From NCBI GenBank assembly GCA_031278315.1, contig JAITKS010000212.1, positions 1 through 12,173 on the forward strand: DNA of 12,173 bases. The letters are read 5' to 3'. Positions 1-4,986 of the stretch are shown piece after piece. The stretch is from Planctomycetaceae bacterium (lineage in GTDB: Bacteria; Planctomycetota; Planctomycetia; Pirellulales; Thermoguttaceae). Within the stretch, counting starts at the first letter, position 1, and each line of letters starts with the position of its first letter. The translations under genes were made by a program, and so were the position numbers. The notes beneath the pieces were generated by a model, which saw only the letters and a list, made by a program, of their open reading frames with translations, made no database searches and was not told the DNA's origin.

Positions 1-23
1 TTTGCATTTTAATTTAATTGCTA

Positions 24-71
24 AACCGTAAGCTAAAGCATACGGTTAATAAAGTGTCGTCCCTGCGGGAC
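24..71. repeat. Two adjacent small hairpins at window edge
   Basis: The first hairpin pairs AACCGTA (24-30) with TACGGTT (41-47), with a further GC/GC pair inside and a TAAA loop. The second pairs GTCCC (59-63) with GGGAC (67-71) around a three-base loop. They are GC-rich islands in AT-rich DNA and lie downstream of the transporter gene on the minus strand. Neither has a T-run on the strand that would terminate that gene. They look like a dispersed intergenic repeat, but only one copy is seen here. Confidence 0.4.
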
Positions 72-131
72 TTAACAGATATGTGATTGATAATTTAAAA
101 TTCGTAAACAACCAAAAAAACGAAAAAAATT

Positions 132-149
132 ATTCCACTGATATATTAC
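132..149 (-). repeat. Family 1 terminal inverted repeat, isolated end
   Basis: ATTCCACTGATATATTAC here is the reverse complement of the ends seen at 2151 and 12148. It is directly followed by a family 2 nested palindrome. The partner end, if there is one, must lie left of the window start, or the element is truncated. Confidence 0.6.
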
Positions 150-164
150 ATTTCTCTCACCTTA

Positions 165-272
165 ATTTTCGGTTTGAATCGCCTGCTTACCTATTGCTAT
201 TGCTATTATTGCTATTGGAAAGCAGGCTTTTCTTAATACGTTCTCATCTTGCCGAAAATCATAGTACGAGTT
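165..272 (+). repeat. Family 2 nested palindromic repeat, copy A
   Basis: The outer arms are ATTTTCGG (165-172) and CCGAAAAT (252-259), a perfect 8-bp match. The inner arms are GCCTGCTT (181-188) and AAGCAGGC (220-227), also perfect, followed by TTTTCTT. The inner loop is a short microsatellite of CTATTG-like units (191-217). The tail matches copy C: both carry CGAAAATCATAGTACGAG. On the plus strand the inner hairpin plus T-run resembles an intrinsic terminator, but no plus-strand gene lies upstream, so I class it as a dispersed repeat. Confidence 0.6.
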
Positions 273-287
273 TTATAGAAACAGTTT

Positions 288-1916
288 TTAATTATCACTC
301 TCTTCATCAGAGATATTTACAGGAGTTCTTATCGGCGGATCAATTGGAGTCGGATTTTTATCATTTAACAAATGTTCAATTGTTCTTTTGATTGGCGTTA
401 TTACATCTGTTTTGATTTTTACACTTGAACCGAAAATAGCTAGAATTAACGCAACAACCAGTATAGCATTGAAAATCCATCGTTTTACTCCCTTGCCTAC
501 AGCGTCGCCGATATAAGACCGTTTGTTACTCAAAATGATAAAAATCAAATATGCAATCGGTAACATCGTTAAACATACGGCAGATGCCATCACCGGAAAC
601 CAAAACGGTAACTTAAACACGACACCAAACACACCAATCGACGGCACAAGTGTAAATAATCTAAATTTCCACGTTGTTTGTTTTAGTCCGAACATTTCAC
701 ACAGCGTAAATCCGCAGCAAGTCATGTGTGCACTAATTGCTCCGAATGTCATTCCAAACAAACCGCCGCAGAAAATAACAGTTGCTAACTCCTTCGAGAT
801 TAAACCGCCGCTTTGTAACGCTACCGCAGCTGCTAGAGGATTTATAGTCGAATTGACAACATCCTTGCCCTCATAGACACCCGAAACAGTCATTCCTAAC
901 ATTATCAGCGAAGTAACAATTGTAAACGGAATAAATAATGTCATGCCCAAGTCCCATTTCGCTAATGTTTTATGCTCTTCGCCCCATCCCTTTTTTAACA
1001 ACGAGTAAGGATACAAAAAAGTCATATTTATTCCGACAGCTGCACCAAGCATTCCAAGTACCATTGTAACAGTTTTAGCATATTCAACAGGATCATCGTT
1101 GTACGGAATACCATAATAACCTGTGAATCCGCGTAATACTTCAAGCCAATCTATCTTATGAAAATTCAATATAACGACAATAAAAAATGTCAGAAAAACT
1201 AGTGCCATCATAAATCGCAGAAACCACTCATATACTTTAATTCCTATCCCGCCGCGTCCGTAGTTAAACACAACTATTATGTTGACTAATAAAATAATTA
1301 CACCGGTAATCACACTAACAGTATAGCCTAACGCCGTATATTTAGTAACTTTAACCATAATAGGCGACTTTGTCTGTTTGTCGATTTGTACATCGCCGAA
1401 TCCGAACCAATTACGTTTCTCAATTTCGACTTCATTGTCTAAAACCGATTCAGGCGAGAATTGCTGGACAATACTTCGTGCGGCACCAGCAGCAAGCGTA
1501 TATTGCGGAAAATGCCATATTACCGAAGACATTATTGTCCCTAACGCCCAGAAAAAAACGATAATAACAAACGGCGACCAAATTGATTTCATTTCCCGCA
1601 TGAATCCCCAATACGGTCGTTCTGTTTTTTTGGTCAAAACGATATTTGACACCGCCGCAAACATCATCACTCCGAGAAACATCGCAACAGGCTGCACCCA
1701 AAGCAACTTGTAACCAAACGACGCACCCGCAACAACCGATGCTGCCGCACTGCCCGCTCCAAGTGTCATCGCACCTTGCAAAAGACCGGGTCCTGTCAAC
1801 TTGATATATCCGAATGCACGTGAAAAAAATGGACGTTTTGCAATATCTTGTAAAAGCTCTATCTCTTGGGCTTGTTTTGATGTAACCGATAACTGTTCAT
1901 TTGTCTGTTCAGACAT
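288..1916 (-). CDS. Nramp-like (SLC11-related) membrane transporter
   Basis: A 542-residue inner-membrane protein with about 11 hydrophobic helices (roughly 42-64, 68-94, 112-138, 193-218, 231-252, 283-304, 324-347, 380-404, 418-436, 438-463, 480-497), which fits a LeuT/APC fold. The segment from GPG (42-44) through the FGY-LLW stretch (67-73) matches Nramp TM1/TM2. The family usually moves Mn2+ or Fe2+ by proton symport. The canonical metal ligands are not recognisable: TM1 has LGAGS (52-56) where DPGN is expected, and TM6 reads GINM (295-298) where the MPH motif is expected. The substrate is therefore uncertain. It is longer than MntH (about 410 residues) because of a polar loop at 151-190 and a soluble C-terminal tail after 497. 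The ATG start is supported by AAGGAG nine bases upstream on the minus strand. It appears monocistronic. Membership of the broad family is fairly sure; substrate is not. Confidence 0.75.
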   Translation of the reverse strand: MSEQTNEQLSVTSKQAQEIELLQDIAKRPFFSRAFGYIKLTGPGLLQGAMTLGAGSAAASVVAGASFGYKLLWVQPVAMFLGVMMFAAVSNIVLTKKTERPYWGFMREMKSIWSPFVIIVFFWALGTIMSSVIWHFPQYTLAAGAARSIVQQFSPESVLDNEVEIEKRNWFGFGDVQIDKQTKSPIMVKVTKYTALGYTVSVITGVIILLVNIIVVFNYGRGGIGIKVYEWFLRFMMALVFLTFFIVVILNFHKIDWLEVLRGFTGYYGIPYNDDPVEYAKTVTMVLGMLGAAVGINMTFLYPYSLLKKGWGEEHKTLAKWDLGMTLFIPFTIVTSLIMLGMTVSGVYEGKDVVNSTINPLAAAVALQSGGLISKELATVIFCGGLFGMTFGAISAHMTCCGFTLCEMFGLKQTTWKFRLFTLVPSIGVFGVVFKLPFWFPVMASAVCLTMLPIAYLIFIILSNKRSYIGDAVGKGVKRWIFNAILVVALILAIFGSSVKIKTDVITPIKRTIEHLLNDKNPTPIDPPIRTPVNISDEESDN

Positions 1917-2087
1917 GATACGTTTCTCCTTGATTAAATTCTTTTAATGTTTCAGAGTTTTTAAACTAATCACTTTAAAAACGCTGTTTATTTTAATATT
2001 TTTCTTTTCATTTTCGTCGTATTCCCGAACAAAAATGAATAATAGGGACTTCTAAAAAATTTCGTTTCCTCGTCATTCTGTCTTTGC

Positions 2088-2113
2088 AAAATACGGGCTT
2101 GCGAGTATTTTTT
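2088..2113. terminator. Possible weak terminator hairpin
   Basis: AAAATAC (2088-2094) pairs with GTATTTT (2105-2111) around a ten-base loop, and the right arm runs into a six-T stretch. The stem is mostly A-T, and on the minus strand, where the neighbouring genes lie, the hairpin is not followed by a T-run. It could equally be a repeat remnant. Confidence 0.2.
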
Positions 2114-2150
2114 GTGAATAAAAATCAAATTTTTATTAGTAATATAAGTA

Positions 2151-2397
2151 GTAATATATCAGTGGAATTTCTCAAAGGTTTCAAGTTCGTTTTTTATTAA
2201 TCTTATTTTTCACCTTATTAACATAACAAATTATTTTTCAGCAATGAGATAATAAGGTTTTGTTTTTTGTAGATTTATTGCTGCTGATTTTTTTGATGAA
2301 TAGTTCAGTTCGGAAAAATAAGGTTGAAAATAAGGTTAGTTTTAAAATTCATAAAACCTCAAAAAGCTGAAAAATAAAAATTCCATTGATATATTAC
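2151..2397. mobile_element. Family 1 MITE-like element, full copy (247 bp)
   Basis: The left end GTAATATATCAGTGGAATT (2151-2169) matches the reverse complement of the right end (2379-2397) at 18 of 19 bases. The centre has a second dyad, CCTTATTA (2213-2220) with TAATAAGG (2250-2257). There is no ORF inside. The left arm (about 2174-2213) matches the reverse complement of 4722-4764 at 38 of 41 bases. The right interior (2293-2339) matches 4694-4740 at 41 of 47. Terminal inverted repeats, small size, no coding content and several copies fit a non-autonomous MITE. If the palindromic flank GTAA/TTAC is target DNA, the duplicated target would be TATA. Confidence 0.6.
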
Positions 2398-2425
2398 AAT
2401 AATTAGAGATTACTCATTGAGTATA

Positions 2426-2749
2426 TTACCATCCGGTAACCATATTTGATTCAATAATTTTTTTTGCGTGATCAATATCGGTACCAGTTTCGTGCATATA
2501 CAATCTTATTGCGTGTACTTTGTCGCCTGATGCTTTAGACAAACATTCTCTTGCAATATCGCATGGATCAGTTTTTCCATTTATTCCGAGTGCTGACTTT
2601 GAAATCACCCAAACATCTCGCGGACGTCGAGTGATACGTATTATTTCCTCTGTTGGATAATAACTGTAGAGTACATTGCGTGCGCCGTCTTCATTATCAG
2701 ACCACGCAATTACGATATGTGAGTTAGTTTCAATTTCAAATAAAGCCAT
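2426..2749 (-). CDS. Small conserved-looking protein, L7/L12 C-terminal-like segment
   Basis: A 107-residue soluble protein with no signal peptide or membrane segment. The ATG start is backed by GGAG about seven bases upstream on the minus strand (CGGAGTCTTAA before ATG). The N-terminal part (1-55) is a mixed alpha/beta region with RRPRDVWVISK (41-51). The C-terminal part (77-101) follows the spacing of the ribosomal L7/L12 C-terminal motif: K77, A80-I81, R82, E87-T88-G89, A95-K96 and E100. Many small bacterial proteins of unknown function carry such a segment, so this suggests a fold, not a ribosomal role. Cys63 and Cys69 are too isolated to call a metal site. It stands alone, with repeat-rich gaps on both sides. 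I do not recognise a specific function. Confidence 0.75.
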   Translation of the reverse strand: MALFEIETNSHIVIAWSDNEDGARNVLYSYYPTEEIIRITRRPRDVWVISKSALGINGKTDPCDIARECLSKASGDKVHAIRLYMHETGTDIDHAKKIIESNMVTGW

Positions 2750-2793
2750 TTAAGACTCCGTGTAAAGGTTAATAGTTAAAGGTTAAAGTTTTC

Positions 2794-2821
2794 GATCAAA
2801 TCCAAGTTTTGGTTTTTGATC
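2794..2821. promoter_or_regulatory. Dyad upstream of the 107-residue gene
   Basis: GATCAAA (2794-2800) pairs with TTTGATC (2815-2821), and inside it CCAA (2802-2805) pairs with TTGG (2809-2812) around a three-base loop. It ends about 45 bases upstream of the ATG at 2749. It could be an operator or a leader hairpin. There is no further copy in the window and no adjacent regulator gene. Confidence 0.35.
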
Positions 2822-3004
2822 ACGGGTTGTTTTTTTGTCGATTGATAATAGTGTAAGGTTGATTGAAAATTTAATCGTTATCTTTCCTATTTATTGTAAC
2901 GAAAGATAACAGACGAAAAATCCTGTAAATCCCCAATGCCTTGTGTCTCTACATTACGGTTTTATTTATTGCAACGAAAATTAAATGATTCCAAAAAAGG
3001 AAAA

Positions 3005-3113
3005 GCCGATATACGACTCGTACTATGATTTTCGGCGATACAAAAACGTATTCAGTCCAATCTGTTTTCGGTTCTGTTTTCGGATCTGTAATTAGGCGGA
3101 TTGAACTGAAAAT
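3005..3113 (-). repeat. Family 2 nested palindromic repeat, copy C
   Basis: The outer arms are ATTTTCGG (3028-3035) and CTGAAAAT (3106-3113), 7 of 8 paired. Read on the minus strand it carries CGAAAATCATAGTACGAG, as copy A does, and then a TCGTATAT tail shared with copy B. The centre contains a tandem CTGTTTTCGG (3062-3071 and 3074-3083). It sits between gmd and the 107-residue gene. Confidence 0.55.
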
Positions 3114-3166
3114 TCAAGTGAAATCAGCAAATTAAAATAGGTTGATTTTTTTGTATTTTTTATGAT

Positions 3167-4225
3167 TTATTTTGCAGCTGCTAATTCTTTTTCTGTTTCT
3201 TTTAGGTCGTGTTTGATCATATCTCTTATTAGTTCGATAAAAGTGTGTTTAGGCTGCCAATCGAGAATTTTTTTTGCTTTTGTTGCGTCTCCGAGTAAAG
3301 TATTTGTTTCTGTTGGTCTGAAGAATCGCGGGTCGATTTCGATAATAGTTTCGCCGTTATTTTTGTTTATTCCTTTTTCGTTTATTCCTTTGCCGTCCCA
3401 TTCGATTTTTATTCCTAGTTCGTTAAATGCTATTTCGATAAATTCACGTACAGTTCTTGTTTCACCTGTTGCGAGGACGTAATCATCGGGATTATTTTGT
3501 TGCAACATTTTCCACATTCCTTCGACATAATCTTTTGCGTGTCCCCAATCTCTACTTGCGTCAAGGTTTCCGATTAACATTTTTTTTGTCAAACCAGCTT
3601 TTATTCTGCATGCTGTTCTTGTGATTTTTCGCGTAACAAAAGTTTCACCTCGAAATGGACTTTCGTGATTAAACAATATTCCGTTACAAGCGAAAATTCC
3701 GTAAGCTTCTCGATAGTTTACAGTAATCCAGTAAGCATAAAGTTTGGCAACCGCATAAGGACTTCGCGGATAGAATGGTGTCGATTCATTACTAGGCTGA
3801 TTTGAAATACCGCCGAAGAGTTCGGAAGTTGACGCTTGATAGAATTTTGTTGTTTGTGTCAAGCCGAGTAATCTAATTGCTTCGAGTAATCTCAATGTTC
3901 CGAGTGCGTCGACATCGCCTGTATATTCTGGTATATCAAAAGCGACCCGCACATGAGACATTGCTGCAAGATTATAAACTTCGTCCGGCTGTGTTTCTTG
4001 CACTAATCGGATAAGAGCCGGGGCATCGGTCATATCGCCGAAATGCAAACGGAAACGGCTGCTTTTCTCGCTGGAATCGGGATAAATATTATCAATTCTG
4101 CCTGTATTAAACGACGAACTACGGCGTTTAAGTCCGTGTACAATATATCCTTTTTCTAAAAGAAACCGCGTCAAATACGCTCCGTCTTGACCTGTTACTC
4201 CAGTTATTAATGCTGTTAAAGCCAT
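3167..4225 (-). CDS. gmd: GDP-mannose 4,6-dehydratase
   Basis: A 352-residue cytosolic enzyme, full length for the family. It converts GDP-D-mannose to GDP-4-keto-6-deoxy-D-mannose, the precursor of GDP-L-fucose, GDP-D-rhamnose and related sugars for surface glycans. It is an extended short-chain dehydrogenase. The Rossmann NADP site is G9-V-T-G12-Q-D-G15 near the N-terminus, followed by the GMD-typical KRRSSSFNTGRID stretch (33-45). The catalytic residues are T133, E135 and the Y157-x3-K161 pair. The NHESPFRGETFVTRKI block (186-201) and DPRFFRPTE near residue 300 are GMD hallmarks. The usual partners (fucose synthase, glycosyltransferases) are absent from the window, so the end product cannot be told. 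No Shine-Dalgarno site is seen before the ATG; instead TATAAT ends seven bases upstream, which suggests a leaderless transcript. Confidence 0.95.
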   Translation of the reverse strand: MALTALITGVTGQDGAYLTRFLLEKGYIVHGLKRRSSSFNTGRIDNIYPDSSEKSSRFRLHFGDMTDAPALIRLVQETQPDEVYNLAAMSHVRVAFDIPEYTGDVDALGTLRLLEAIRLLGLTQTTKFYQASTSELFGGISNQPSNESTPFYPRSPYAVAKLYAYWITVNYREAYGIFACNGILFNHESPFRGETFVTRKITRTACRIKAGLTKKMLIGNLDASRDWGHAKDYVEGMWKMLQQNNPDDYVLATGETRTVREFIEIAFNELGIKIEWDGKGINEKGINKNNGETIIEIDPRFFRPTETNTLLGDATKAKKILDWQPKHTFIELIRDMIKHDLKETEKELAAAK

Positions 4226-4232
4226 CTATTAA

Positions 4233-4238
4233 ATTATA
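4233..4238 (-). promoter_or_regulatory. Candidate -10 box of gmd (leaderless)
   Basis: On the minus strand TATAAT is followed by seven bases and then the ATG at 4225. A start site at the usual distance would put the mRNA 5' end on or next to the start codon. No good -35 is seen 16-18 bases upstream. The absence of a Shine-Dalgarno sequence supports leaderless initiation. Confidence 0.4.
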
Positions 4239-4282
4239 AAAAGGGTAATAATGCAATTTATAAGTATTTGCATCGTTTTGTG

Positions 4283-4371
4283 ATTTTCGGCGATTCAAAA
4301 AAACTATTCATAAAAAAACTAAAAAAACCTGCTGATTTCCGATAGATAAGTAGGCGAATCAAACCGAAAAT
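4283..4371 (-). repeat. Family 2 nested palindromic repeat, copy D
   Basis: The outer arms ATTTTCGG (4283-4290) and CCGAAAAT (4364-4371) are a perfect 8-bp match. The inner arms CCTGCT (4328-4333) and AGTAGG (4349-4354) pair with one G-T. Read on the minus strand, its start (ATTTTCGGTTTGATTCGCCT) closely follows the start of copy A. Its interior ATGAATAGTT also resembles the interior of family 1, hinting that the two families share a module. Confidence 0.55.
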
Positions 4372-4666
4372 CTAAAGTAAGAATCAAGTAAGAATAGTTA
4401 AAAATTATTGTCATACTTTGTTGAATTAATGATTAATGTTGCATTGTTACCGATCAAATTTAGTGTCTTTTTAGTGTCTTTTTCGATGTTGAATTTTGTA
4501 ACTAAAACCGGTCTTATTGCTTAACCGGCAACCTTAATTCCAACCTCTTTTATCAATGATCACCTTCGTAAATGAACCGTTCAATTCTACAAATACGAAT
4601 TAACTTGTCAATAGGGAGAATACTTAACGAAAAAAATTCTCGTAATAGATAGACAAATTCTAAAAA

Positions 4667-4786
4667 CTAATATATCAGTAGAATTTTTGTTTTTTGATGA
4701 ATAGTTTAGTTCGGGAAAATAGGGTGAAAAATAAGATTAGTTAAAAACGAATTTGAAACCTTTAAAAGATTCCGCCGAAATATTGA
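4667..4786. mobile_element. Family 1 MITE-like element, short copy (120 bp)
   Basis: The left end CTAATATATCAGTAGAATT starts at 4667. The right end, read in reverse complement from 4786, is a degenerate version of it (about 13 of 19 bases). Segments 4694-4740 and 4722-4764 match the right interior and the inverted left arm of the 247-bp copy, so this looks like a rearranged, internally deleted derivative. It lies about 200 bases upstream of the ATG at 4987. Confidence 0.5.
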
Positions 4787-4976
4787 CAATTAATTGTGTA
4801 GTTTTTTGTTGAAATTTTAATAAAGGTTCCGATTTTTCCGTCTGGTCAGGTATTCTTAAATTTTTATTTTCATAAAAACCGAAAAAATTGATAATGTGTC
4901 GTACTATCATAAAATTTACATGATGTACTTCAGAATAATTGTTAGGTTAATTGCATAACAGGTGTAAGTTCAAACA

Positions 4977-4981
4977 AGAGG
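4977..4981 (+). promoter_or_regulatory. Ribosome-binding site fixing the start at 4987
   Basis: AGAGG is five bases upstream of ATG 4987. The same frame is open upstream to a TTG at 4951, but that start has no comparable site, so the ATG is preferred. Confidence 0.65.
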
Positions 4982-4986
4982 AAAAA

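Larger units (their letters stand above)
1917..2425. other. 509-bp gap filled mostly by a family 1 element
   Basis: This gap between two minus-strand genes holds the transporter's ribosome-binding site at its left edge, a weak hairpin (2088-2113) and the 247-bp inverted-repeat element (2151-2397). I see no small gene in it. No convincing -35/-10 pair could be picked by eye. Confidence 0.5.
2750..3166. other. 417-bp gap: leader hairpin and family 2 copy C
   Basis: This holds the upstream region of the 107-residue gene, including a broken palindrome (2794-2821) and a near-duplicate AAAGGTTAA just below it, plus the family 2 repeat at 3005-3113. I found no additional gene. Confidence 0.5.
4226..4986. 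other. 761-bp divergent gap with two repeat elements
   Basis: This divergent gap separates gmd (minus) from the 858-residue gene (plus), so it should hold both promoters. It contains the TATAAT box of gmd (4233-4238), family 2 copy D (4283-4371) and the short family 1 element (4667-4786). A tandem TAGTGTCTTTT/TAGTGTCTTTT occurs around 4460-4482. A TTGACA at 4783-4788 has no good -10 at the right distance. No small gene is evident. Confidence 0.5.

Noticed and set aside
181..234. Hairpin plus T-run as an intrinsic terminator
   Set aside because: It points along the plus strand, where no gene ends nearby, and recurs as part of a dispersed repeat. It would not terminate the minus-strand transporter.
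83..391. Plus-strand 102-residue ORF with a long Leu run
   Set aside because: It is made of a family 1 end, the family 2 copy and its microsatellite, and overlaps the transporter 3' end. It has no ribosome-binding site.
3162..3482. Plus-strand ORF opposite gmd
   Set aside because: It is the antisense shadow of a full-length, motif-complete enzyme gene.
4783..4811. TTGACA as a promoter for the 858-residue gene
   Set aside because: The hexamer 17 bases downstream is TTGTTG, a poor -10, and TTGACA is part of the family 1 end region.
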